The notes beneath the pieces are model-generated. The model saw nothing but the letters and a program-made list of their open reading frames with translations, had not been told where the DNA came from and made no database searches. Shown here piece by piece: positions 25,721-32,427 of a stretch of 36,407 nt of DNA. Numbering within the stretch: position 1 is the first letter of the stretch; each line of letters opens with the position of its first letter. A program made the position numbers and the translations under genes. The stretch comes from an uncultured Bacteroidota bacterium (GTDB lineage Bacteria > Bacteroidota > Bacteroidia > Flavobacteriales > Flavobacteriaceae): contig CAIMBK010000035.1 of the NCBI GenBank assembly GCA_903839195.1, forward strand, positions 1 through 36,407. The letters run 5' to 3'.

Positions 25721-26433
25721 AATTAGATATACTTGCTTTTGGAGCGCATCCGGATGATGTGGAGTTGGGTTGTGGCGGCACAATAGCCAAAGAAATTGCA
25801 TTAGGAAAATCAGTCGGGATTATTGATTTGACACGAGGCGAATTAGGAACTCGTGGTTCCGCTGAAATTCGAGATAAAGAAGCGGCTCATGCGGCCAAAA
25901 TTTTAGGCGTTTCCGTTCGGGAAAATCTGGAAATGCGTGATGGTTTTTTTCAAAATGACGAAGCCCATCAACTTCAAATTATTCAAATGATTCGAAAATA
26001 CCAACCGGATATTGTTTTATGCAACGCCAAAGACGATAGACATATTGACCATCCCAAAGGCAGTAATTTGGTTTCCGATGCTTGTTTTTTGTCAGGATTA
26101 TTAAAAGTAAAAACAACTTTAAATGGCGAAAGTCAAACCCATTGGCGACCAAAAGTAGTGTATCATTATATTCAATGGAAAAATAGCACACCTGATTTTG
26201 TAGTTGATATTTCTGGTTATGAAGGAAAGAAACAACAAGCAATTTTAGCCTATCCGTCTCAATTTTATAATCCAAACACCAACGAACCGATTACGCCAAT
26301 AGCTACAAAGAATTTTCTTGACAGCGTTCATTATCGCGCACAAGATTTGGGTCGATTAATTGACGTTGACTTTGCAGAAGGATTTACAGTTGAAAGGCTT
26401 TTGGCAGTCAATAGTTTAGGGGATTTAAAGTAA
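25717..26433 (+). CDS. bshB1: bacillithiol biosynthesis deacetylase BshB1
   Basis: A 238-residue PIG-L-family zinc deacetylase that removes acetate from GlcNAc-malate in bacillithiol synthesis. Zn ligands are in GAHPDDVELG (residues about 9-18) and DDRHIDHPKGS. The DLTRGELGTRGSAEIRDKEA and VRENLEMRDGFF blocks are diagnostic of BshB1 rather than of generic PIG-L proteins. ATG 25717 overlaps the menF stop as ATGA, implying translational coupling; an in-frame upstream start (25669) lies within menF. Bacillithiol in Bacteroidetes is established, so the call fits. bshA and bshC are not in the window. Confidence 0.93.
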   Translation: MKLDILAFGAHPDDVELGCGGTIAKEIALGKSVGIIDLTRGELGTRGSAEIRDKEAAHAAKILGVSVRENLEMRDGFFQNDEAHQLQIIQMIRKYQPDIVLCNAKDDRHIDHPKGSNLVSDACFLSGLLKVKTTLNGESQTHWRPKVVYHYIQWKNSTPDFVVDISGYEGKKQQAILAYPSQFYNPNTNEPITPIATKNFLDSVHYRAQDLGRLIDVDFAEGFTVERLLAVNSLGDLK

Positions 26434-26450
26434 TTTTTTTAAATATTTAG

Positions 26451-26482
26451 TTTGTAAAAAGAAAACTTTTGCAGTATATTTG
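26451..26482 (+). promoter_or_regulatory. promoter of tRNA-His (-33 TTTG, -7 TATATTTG)
   Basis: TTTG at 26451-26454 is followed after 20 bases by TATATTTGC (26475-26483), a textbook Bacteroidetes promoter, with the tRNA starting 13 bases later. Confidence 0.75.
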
Positions 26483-26495
26483 CACTCGTTAAAAT

Positions 26496-26570
26496 GGTGG
26501 TTGTAGCTCAGCTGGTTAGAGTATTGGTTTGTGGTGCCGAGGGTCGCCGGTTCGAACCCGGTCAGCCACC
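26496..26570 (+). tRNA. tRNA-His (anticodon GTG)
   Basis: A complete cloverleaf: acceptor GTGGTTG (26497-26503) with CAGCCAC (26563-26569); D-arm GCTCAGCTGGTTAGAGT; anticodon loop TTGTGGT with anticodon GTG; T-arm GCCGGTTCGAACCCGGT. G26496 can pair with discriminator C26570, the extra G-1:C73 pair diagnostic of tRNA-His. The 3' CCA is not fully encoded. The TTGGT/GCCGA anticodon stem has two G-T wobbles. Confidence 0.95.
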
Positions 26571-26579
26571 CAAAAACGC

Positions 26580-26610
26580 AAAAGCTCCGAAGAAATTCGG
26601 AGCTTTTTTT
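26580..26610. terminator. bidirectional terminator between tRNA-His and M28 peptidase
   Basis: A perfect 12-bp stem AAAAGCTCCGAA / TTCGGAGCTTTT with a GAAA tetraloop and further T. It serves the tRNA and the convergent peptidase gene. Confidence 0.92.
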
Positions 26611-26624
26611 GTGGGTTTTGTTTC

Positions 26625-27641
26625 TTAATCGTCTGATTTATCTACTACGGGACGACTTTCTCTGTTGGCCAATTCCCAAGCAATTGAAAACGCCAATTGT
26701 GTTCTTTTGGCTAAAGCATCAAATTCAATTTTTGATACTTCATCGGAGGCTTGATGGTAATCGGCATGAACGCCATTGAAAAGAAAAACAGATGGAATTC
26801 CGTTTTTGGCAAAATTATAATGATCTGATCGATAATAGAAACGGTTGGGGTCATTTTTATCGTTGAAAGTATAATCCAAATTTAAATGAACAAATTCATT
26901 ATTAGCCTTTTCGCAAATGGTATATAAATCGGTTGAAAGATAATCAGAACCAATTAAATAAATATAATTATTAGAAGCGACATGGGCTTCATCACGTCGT
27001 CCAATCATATCAATATTAATATCAGTAATGGTGTTTTTTAATGGAAAAAGCGGGTTTTCTGAATAATATTTTGAACCCAATAATCCGTGTTCTTCTCCCG
27101 TCATGTGAATAAATAAAAGGGAACGTTTTGGTCCGTGGCCATCTTTTTTGGCTTGCGAAAAAGCTTTTGCGATTTGGACTAAAGCCACTGTTCCAGATCC
27201 ATCATCATCGGCACCATTATAAACTTCGCCATTCATTACTCCAACATGGTCATAATGCGCAGAAACCACAATAATTTCCTCTGGTTTTTCAGAACCTTCA
27301 ATGAAGGCCCAAATGTTCTCAGAATCGGGAAGGTTTTCGTTTCTTCGTGAATTTAAACTCGCAGAGGGAATATTTTGGAAATAACTCGAAGCGCCTTTTG
27401 GATAGGGAACGCCATTGTTTTGATATTGTTGAATTAAAAATTTACCCGCTTTTTTTTGACCAGGTGAACCCGTGTCGCGACCTTCCATTTCATCAGAAGC
27501 AACTGTGGTTAAAAGGATTTTCAAATCGCTTTCGGTAATTAAGTTTAAGTATTTTGTTGGATCTGAAATTACGGTTTTGGCTTGTTGAGAATAACTATTT
27601 AAGCCAAAAAAGAAAAGAAGTAGTAGTGCAATTTTTTTCAT
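26625..27641 (-). CDS. M28 family secreted metallopeptidase
   Basis: A 338-residue zinc aminopeptidase of peptidase family M28, exported by a Sec signal (MKKIALLLLFFFGLNSYS, cleavage before QQAKT). The binuclear zinc site is complete: VVSAHYDHVG (His), GADDDGSGT (bridging Asp), TGEEHGLLGS (catalytic Glu and ligand Glu), NIDMIGR (Asp) and NGVHADYHQASD (His). Length is typical for the single-domain type. There is no T9SS C-terminal domain, so it is probably periplasmic or outer-membrane associated. It stands alone with a terminator at its end. Substrates are likely peptides in nutrient scavenging, an inference. Confidence 0.93.
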   Translation of the reverse strand: MKKIALLLLFFFGLNSYSQQAKTVISDPTKYLNLITESDLKILLTTVASDEMEGRDTGSPGQKKAGKFLIQQYQNNGVPYPKGASSYFQNIPSASLNSRRNENLPDSENIWAFIEGSEKPEEIIVVSAHYDHVGVMNGEVYNGADDDGSGTVALVQIAKAFSQAKKDGHGPKRSLLFIHMTGEEHGLLGSKYYSENPLFPLKNTITDINIDMIGRRDEAHVASNNYIYLIGSDYLSTDLYTICEKANNEFVHLNLDYTFNDKNDPNRFYYRSDHYNFAKNGIPSVFLFNGVHADYHQASDEVSKIEFDALAKRTQLAFSIAWELANRESRPVVDKSDD

Positions 27642-27762
27642 GGTAGATTTGGGGGTTAAAAAATTCGATTATAATATTTACAAATATCTAAAATAAAATG
27701 ATATCACAATTAAAATAGATTCTTAGTTATATTTTTTTTAATTTTAGGGCAAATAATAAATA

Positions 27763-28224
27763 ATGCAATCCGATTCTAAAACCCCTGAGGAACATATCAA
27801 TTCCTTACCCGAAGACCGAAAAGAACCTGTCAAAAAACTGCGAAATAGCGTTTTGAAACATTTGCCAACTGGATTTGAGGAAAAAATGTGTTACGGCATG
27901 TTGGGCTATGTTGTGCCACATTCGATTTATCCGAGTGGTTATCATTGTGATGCAAAACAGCCCTTGCCCTTTATTAATATTGCCTCACAAAAGAATTTTA
28001 TCGTCATCCATCACTTGGGTTTGTATGCCAATAAGGAACTTTTAGATTGGTTTGTCTCCGAATATCCAAAACATTCAACCCACAAATTAGATATGGGAAA
28101 AGGATGCGTTCGTTTCAAAAAACCTGAAGCGATTCCGTATGAATTAATTGAACAATTGGTTTCAAAAATAGGAGTTTCTGATTGGATTTCTTGCTATGAA
28201 AACAGTTTTAAAAATATAAAATGA
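27763..28224 (+). CDS. DUF1801 domain-containing protein
   Basis: A 153-residue soluble protein of the DUF1801 (YdhG-like) family: TPEEHINSLPEDRKEPVKKLRN at the N-terminus, the central GFEEKMCYGMLGYVVP, and KNFIVIHHLGLYA. No catalytic motif is known for the family. Its TGA overlaps the start of the Crp/Fnr gene as ATGA, so the two are translationally coupled and DUF1801 may serve the same response. Function unknown. Confidence 0.85.
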   Translation: MQSDSKTPEEHINSLPEDRKEPVKKLRNSVLKHLPTGFEEKMCYGMLGYVVPHSIYPSGYHCDAKQPLPFINIASQKNFIVIHHLGLYANKELLDWFVSEYPKHSTHKLDMGKGCVRFKKPEAIPYELIEQLVSKIGVSDWISCYENSFKNIK

Positions 28225-28850
28225 AAGAATTACTAAAAGAAAATTACCCATTTGTTTTTGAAGATTCTCTTGTTGACGAAATTGTAGCTGTTTCGCTATT
28301 GCGCGATTTCAAGGAAGGAGATGTGTTGATTGATTCTGGCGATTATATCAAAAAAATGCCTTTGCTAATTAGCGGAGCCATCAAAATTCTTCGTGACGAT
28401 AACGATGAAGGCGAATTGCTTTTGTATTTTATTGAAAAAGGCGATACTTGCGCGATGTCTATGGTTTGTTGTTTGGGCGATTCCAAAAGTGAAATTCGGG
28501 CAGTTGCCGAAACCGACGGAGTGGTTATTATGATTCCCGTTATGAAAATGGAAGAATGGTTGGGCAAATATAAAAGCTGGCGAAATTATGTGTTTAATAG
28601 CTATAATAATCGATTGAAGGAAATGCTTTCGGCAATTGATAATTTGGCGTTCAATAATATGGACAAACGGGTTTTGCATTATCTTCAAGAAAAAGTGAAA
28701 ATCAATAATTCCAAAGAAATTCATAATACGCATCAAGAAATCGCCTATGATTTACATACTTCAAGAGTTGTAATTTCACGATTATTGAAGGTATTGGAAA
28801 ACGAAGGAATAATTAATTTGCATCGCGCATCAATAGAATATATTGGTTAA
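28221..28850 (+). CDS. Crp/Fnr family transcriptional regulator with Cys cluster
   Basis: A 209-residue regulator. An N-terminal cyclic-nucleotide-binding-like beta-barrel spans about residues 20-120, and a C-terminal winged helix-turn-helix about 150-205 (HQEIAYDLHTSRVVISRLLKVLENEG is the recognition region). Residues C77, C83 and C84 (DTCAMSMVCC) replace the usual cNMP phosphate-binding loop, so cAMP binding is unlikely and thiol or persulfide sensing is a reasonable inference. There is no N-terminal 4Fe-4S cluster as in Fnr. It is coupled to DUF1801 and lies just before sulfur genes whose upstream regions carry GTAAC-N4-GTTAC-type inverted repeats, the kind of site Crp/Fnr proteins bind. 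Confidence 0.9.
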   Translation: MKELLKENYPFVFEDSLVDEIVAVSLLRDFKEGDVLIDSGDYIKKMPLLISGAIKILRDDNDEGELLLYFIEKGDTCAMSMVCCLGDSKSEIRAVAETDGVVIMIPVMKMEEWLGKYKSWRNYVFNSYNNRLKEMLSAIDNLAFNNMDKRVLHYLQEKVKINNSKEIHNTHQEIAYDLHTSRVVISRLLKVLENEGIINLHRASIEYIG

Positions 28851-28855
28851 TATTG

Positions 28856-28869
28856 GTAACTTTTGTTAC
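28856..28869. promoter_or_regulatory. GTAAC-TTTT-GTTAC inverted repeat, candidate Crp/Fnr operator
   Basis: A perfect 5-bp inverted repeat with a four-base centre lies immediately after the regulator gene, 52 bp before the TauE/SafE ATG and 38 bp before its -7 element. Symmetry and 14-bp length are those of Crp/Fnr sites, and the position suits an activator. A near-identical copy precedes the dioxygenase gene. Confidence 0.6.
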
Positions 28870-28889
28870 TCGAATAACGATGAATTTTA

Positions 28890-28901
28890 GGCAAATTTGC
28901 C
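28890..28901. promoter_or_regulatory. GGCAAATTTGCC palindrome in TauE/SafE promoter
   Basis: A perfect 12-bp palindrome lies 6 bp upstream of the -7 element TAATTTTG, in the promoter spacer. A protein bound here would block or distort the promoter; it may be a second operator besides 28856-28869. Confidence 0.4.
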
Positions 28902-28907
28902 AAATAA

Positions 28908-28915
28908 TAATTTTG
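28908..28915 (+). promoter_or_regulatory. -7 promoter element TAATTTTG for TauE/SafE gene
   Basis: TAATTTTG matches TAnnTTTG and ends 6 bases before the ATG at 28922, leaving little or no 5' leader. No -33 TTG at standard distance, consistent with activator dependence. Confidence 0.55.
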
Positions 28916-28921
28916 TAATAA

Positions 28922-29725
28922 ATGGAAAACGGATTGATTATTGGTTATTTTTTAGCGCTTTTTGTTGGAGTAGTAATGGGACTTCTAGGAAGTGGCGGCT
29001 CCATTTTATCGGTTCCAATTTTTGTATACGCAATGAACGTTTCACCTGTTTTAGCTACGGCTTATTCTTTGTTTGTTGTTGGAATTACGGCTTTGGTGGG
29101 TGGATTCCAAAAAGCCAAACAAAAATTAGTTGATTATCGAAATGCGATTCTTTTTGGGATTCCAACTCTAATTACTGTTTTTATCACCCGAAAAATATTG
29201 GTTCCCAATATTCCAGAAGTGGTTACTTTTTTTAATTATTTCCAAATCCAAAAATCGGTTCTAATAATGGCGGTTTTTGCTGTCGTAATGATTTTTGCAG
29301 CCATTCGAATGATTGTTCCAATAGAAGAAAACGCCAAGCCAATTTTTCCAAAACCAAACTATTTCCAAATTGTGATTCAAGGAATTATTATCGGATTGAT
29401 TTCTGGTTTTGTTGGAGCAGGTGGTGGGTTTTTAATTATTCCGGCACTAGTTTTTATGGCGAGAATTCCAATGAAAATGGCTGTTGGAACCTCGTTATTA
29501 ATTGTTGCGGCACAATCTTTAATTGGTTTTTTAGGCGATATTCAAGTCAATCAACCGATGAATTGGCAAATGTTGGGATTATTTACTACTTTTTCAGTGA
29601 TTGGAATTCTAATTGGTAATAAATTATCCAAAAAAATAAATGGCGAAAAACTTAAAACAGCATTTGGTTGGTTTGTCTTAGCGATGGGAAGCTACATTTT
29701 GATTAAAGAAATTTTATTTTCTTAA
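28922..29725 (+). CDS. TauE/SafE family sulfite/anion exporter
   Basis: A 267-residue inner-membrane protein with about eight transmembrane segments in two repeats. Each half carries the family's glycine motif: GVVMGLLGSGGSILSVP near the N-terminus and ISGFVGAGGGFLIIPALV near residue 165. The family exports or imports sulfite, organosulfonates, sulfide or other small anions. Here it sits between a Crp/Fnr regulator and a persulfide dioxygenase-rhodanese gene, so export of sulfite or thiosulfate from sulfide oxidation is the most likely job (inference). It is preceded by an inverted-repeat operator, a palindrome and a -7 element. Confidence 0.92.
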   Translation: MENGLIIGYFLALFVGVVMGLLGSGGSILSVPIFVYAMNVSPVLATAYSLFVVGITALVGGFQKAKQKLVDYRNAILFGIPTLITVFITRKILVPNIPEVVTFFNYFQIQKSVLIMAVFAVVMIFAAIRMIVPIEENAKPIFPKPNYFQIVIQGIIIGLISGFVGAGGGFLIIPALVFMARIPMKMAVGTSLLIVAAQSLIGFLGDIQVNQPMNWQMLGLFTTFSVIGILIGNKLSKKINGEKLKTAFGWFVLAMGSYILIKEILFS

Positions 29726-29738
29726 AACAATCATAAAT

Positions 29739-29752
29739 GTAACTTTTGATAC
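29739..29752. promoter_or_regulatory. GTAAC-TTTT-GATAC inverted repeat, second candidate Crp/Fnr operator
   Basis: It differs in a single base from the site at 28856-28869 (GATAC for GTTAC) and keeps the same TTTT centre. It lies 51 bp before the dioxygenase ATG, against 52 bp at the first site. A weak -7-like TAATTTTA lies at 29775-29782. Confidence 0.55.
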
Positions 29753-29803
29753 TTAAGAAGCCAATAAAAACAAATAATTTTACAAGATTATAATTTATAA
29801 AAA

Positions 29804-31210
29804 ATGAAAATAGAACAAATTTATACAGGTTGTTTGGCTCAAGGAGCTTATTACATCGAAAGTGAAGGTGAAGTTGCCATAATTGATCCTTTGCGAGAAG
29901 TACAGCCTTATATTGATAAAGCGGTTTCTAATAATGCCAAAATAAAATACATCTTCGAAACCCATTTTCACGCTGATTTTGTTAGTGGCCACGTTACACT
30001 TTATGAAAAAACAGGAGCGCCAATTGTTTTTGGACCGAGCGCAATCCCAAGTTTTAAGGCTCATATTGCTGCTGACGGCGAGGTTTTTAAATTAGGAAAA
30101 ATAACAATCACAACTTTGCACACTCCAGGACATACAATGGAAAGCACTTGTTATCTACTTAAAGACGATTCGGGAAAAGAGTATGCGCTTTTTAGTGGTG
30201 ATACTTTATTTTTGGGAGATGTTGGCCGACCAGATTTGGCTCAGAAAGCCGCACATATGACACAAGAAGAACTCGCAGGTATTTTATTTGATAGTTTAAG
30301 AACAAAAATAATGCCTCTGGCAGATGACGTAATTGTATATCCAGCGCACGGAGCTGGAAGTGCTTGCGGAAAAAATTTGAGCAAAGAAACTGTTGGTTCA
30401 ATTGGAAACCAGAAAGAAACAAATTATGCACTTCGCGCCGATATGACTCGGGAAGAATTTATCAAAGAAGTTACCGATGGATTATTGCCTCCTCCGGCAT
30501 ATTTTCCTATGAATGTGAAAATGAATAAGGAAGGTTATGAAAATGTTGAAACTATTATTGCCGATGCAAAACCTTTCGACCCAAATACATTTGAATTAAT
30601 TGCCAATGAAACCGAAGCCTTAATTCTAGATGTTCGTTATCAGGATGAATTTGCAAAAGGCCATATTCCAAAATCGATTTTTATTGGAATTGATGGTGGT
30701 TTTGCACCATGGGTGGGAGCCTTAATTTTAGACAATAAACAACCGATTCTATTGGTTACTGCTGAAGGAAGGGAAAATGAAACCATCATGCGTTTGGCCA
30801 GAGTTGGCTATGACAATACCATCGGCTATTTGAATGGTGGATTTGATTCTTGGAAAAATTCTGGTTTGGAATGTGATACAATTTTGTCCGTTTCTGCTGA
30901 AACATTAGAGAAGAAAATCCAAGGAAAAGCGATTGTTTTTGACGTTCGGAAACCAGGAGAATATGCCGCCGAACATGTTTTGGATGTTCCCTCAACGCCT
31001 CTAGATTTTTTGAACGAACATTTAGCTGAATTTCCAAAAGAAGCTTCGTTTTACTTGCATTGCGCAGGTGGATATCGGTCTATGATTGCCGCGTCTATAT
31101 TGAAAGCGCGTGGTTTTCACAATGTTATTGATGTTTATGGAGGTTTTGACGCCATCAAAAAAACAGGTATTAAAACAACCCAATACGTTTGTCCATCAAC
31201 CTTGAAATAA
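29804..31210 (+). CDS. MBL-fold persulfide dioxygenase fused to two rhodanese domains (CstB-like)
   Basis: A 468-residue three-domain enzyme. Residues 1-240 are an ETHE1-type metallo-beta-lactamase domain: THFHADFVSGH (H54, H56), LHTPGHTMEST and FSGDTLFLGDVGRPDL give the non-haem Fe ligands. Rhodanese domain 1 (about 260-360) has no Cys in its active loop (LVTAEGRENE). Domain 2 (about 370-468) has an active Cys in HCAGGYRSM. This order matches CstB of staphylococci, which converts persulfides and sulfide to thiosulfate/sulfite. It lies 78 bp after the TauE/SafE gene and 10 bp before the methyltransferase, with an operator copy in front. Confidence 0.92.
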   Translation: MKIEQIYTGCLAQGAYYIESEGEVAIIDPLREVQPYIDKAVSNNAKIKYIFETHFHADFVSGHVTLYEKTGAPIVFGPSAIPSFKAHIAADGEVFKLGKITITTLHTPGHTMESTCYLLKDDSGKEYALFSGDTLFLGDVGRPDLAQKAAHMTQEELAGILFDSLRTKIMPLADDVIVYPAHGAGSACGKNLSKETVGSIGNQKETNYALRADMTREEFIKEVTDGLLPPPAYFPMNVKMNKEGYENVETIIADAKPFDPNTFELIANETEALILDVRYQDEFAKGHIPKSIFIGIDGGFAPWVGALILDNKQPILLVTAEGRENETIMRLARVGYDNTIGYLNGGFDSWKNSGLECDTILSVSAETLEKKIQGKAIVFDVRKPGEYAAEHVLDVPSTPLDFLNEHLAEFPKEASFYLHCAGGYRSMIAASILKARGFHNVIDVYGGFDAIKKTGIKTTQYVCPSTLK

Positions 31211-31220
31211 AGAAAAAATA

Positions 31221-32048
31221 ATGTCAGAAGAAAAATGCTGTGTTGTAGTTTGCGAAAACCCATTGGATAAGAATTATTGGGACGCACAATACCAATCAAA
31301 AATTATTAGTTGGGATTTAGGTACAGTTTCACCGCCCATTCAATATTTAATTGATCGTATTAAAAATAAACAGGCACGAATTTTAATTCCGGGTTGCGGA
31401 AATACTTATGAAGCGGAATATCTTCTAGCTCAAGGATTTACAAACGTTACGGTTATTGATATTGCGCCAACATTGGTTGCAAATTTGAATAAAAAGTTTG
31501 CTAATAATCCGAATATCAAAATCGTTTTGGGTGATTTTTTCGAACACGAAGGGGTTTATGACTATATTATTGAACAAACTTTTTTTTGTGCTTTACCGCC
31601 AACAATGCGTCAAAAATATGTATGGAAAATGCACCAACTTCTTGCCGAAAACGGCATTTTGACGGGGCTTTTGTTTAATCGAGAATTTGAAATTAGTCCA
31701 CCATTTGGCGGAAGTCAAGAAGAGTATGAATTACTTTTTAAAGCGGCATTTTCGTTTAATAAAATGGAAATCTCTAAAAATTCAATTGATAAAAGAGCGG
31801 GTTTTGAATTATTATTTGAATTCTATAAAACCAATCATATTGTGCATCTTTATGCATTTGAAGGTATTACTTGTAGCGGATGTATGAAAACGGTTTCGGA
31901 TAAATTTAAAGAAATTAAAGGCGTTCAAAATGCCAGTATGAGTTCTGATTTTTCAGAAATAGTTATAGTTAGCGCCACCGAGATTCCTTTGCAATTTTTG
32001 CAAGACGCAGTGGCGTATGATCATAAATATAAAATATCGAAAGTGTAA
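31221..32048 (+). CDS. TPMT-family methyltransferase fused to HMA domain
   Basis: A 275-residue fusion. Residues about 15-200 form a thiopurine S-methyltransferase (TPMT)-type SAM domain: YWDAQYQSKIISWDLG, the SAM motif RILIPGCGNTYEAEYLLAQG, TVIDIAPTLV and IIEQTFFCALPP. The C-terminal about 70 residues are a heavy-metal-associated domain with GITCSGCMKTV, the CxxC metal site. The N-terminus has a second Cys group (EEKCCVVVCEN, C6, C7, C11). TPMT relatives methylate thiols, halides, sulfide or metalloids. With the persulfide dioxygenase 10 bp upstream, S-methylation of sulfide or thiols, or metal/metalloid detoxification, is inferred. The two parts are in one unbroken frame with no internal start suggesting separate genes. 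Confidence 0.85.
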   Translation: MSEEKCCVVVCENPLDKNYWDAQYQSKIISWDLGTVSPPIQYLIDRIKNKQARILIPGCGNTYEAEYLLAQGFTNVTVIDIAPTLVANLNKKFANNPNIKIVLGDFFEHEGVYDYIIEQTFFCALPPTMRQKYVWKMHQLLAENGILTGLLFNREFEISPPFGGSQEEYELLFKAAFSFNKMEISKNSIDKRAGFELLFEFYKTNHIVHLYAFEGITCSGCMKTVSDKFKEIKGVQNASMSSDFSEIVIVSATEIPLQFLQDAVAYDHKYKISKV

Positions 32049-32125
32049 AAGCTTGTTATAAATAAATTGTATTTCAAAATTGTGTATATATTTTTATAAA
32101 TAATTTATAGTTTTATGAAAATGTA

Positions 32126-32133
32126 TATATTTG
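32126..32133 (+). promoter_or_regulatory. -7 promoter element TATATTTG for secreted Cys-rich peptide
   Basis: TATATTTG matches TAnnTTTG and lies 44 bp before the ATG at 32178, giving the peptide gene its own promoter. No GTAAC-type repeat is seen here. Confidence 0.55.
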
Positions 32134-32177
32134 TAATTGAACTAAAAAAGAATTTAATAATCAATAAATAAATAAAA

Positions 32178-32363
32178 ATGAAAAATCTACTAGTTATTTT
32201 AGCCGTAGCGCTAATGTCTGTTTCAATGAATGTGAATGCACAAGAAAAGCAAAAAGAAGGTGCAAAGAAAGAAGTTGCAACTAAAGACAAAAAAGAATGT
32301 ACAACAAAAGAAATGAAATCTTGCAGCAAAGAGAAAAAAGCTGGATGTTGTGCAAAAAAATAA
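32178..32363 (+). CDS. small secreted Lys/Cys-rich peptide
   Basis: A 61-residue precursor. A Sec signal peptide (MKNLLVILAVALMSVSMNVNA, cleavage before QEKQK) is followed by a 40-residue mature peptide made largely of Lys, Glu and Thr. It contains four or five Cys: KKECTTKEMKSC and KKAGCCAKK. The composition suits periplasmic metal binding or thiol buffering, but no family is recognised. It has its own -7 element and a strong terminator, and lies 129 bp after the HMA-fused methyltransferase, whose CxxC site hints at a common metal or sulfur theme. Confidence 0.75.
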   Translation: MKNLLVILAVALMSVSMNVNAQEKQKEGAKKEVATKDKKECTTKEMKSCSKEKKAGCCAKK

Positions 32364-32388
32364 GAATTAGTATTTAAAACTAATTTTT

Positions 32389-32421
32389 AAAGCGTGTCTG
32401 AATTATTCAGGCACGCTTTTT
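32389..32421. terminator. bidirectional terminator after secreted peptide / cytochrome
   Basis: A 14-bp stem AAAGCGTGTCTGAA / TTCAGGCACGCTTT with one G-T pair and a TTA loop, followed by T. It lies between convergent genes. Confidence 0.9.
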
Positions 32422-32427
32422 TATTAC

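Noticed and set aside
31687..31887. Separate small gene at the methyltransferase-HMA junction
   Set aside because: It is in another frame, and the main frame carries the conserved motifs on both sides.
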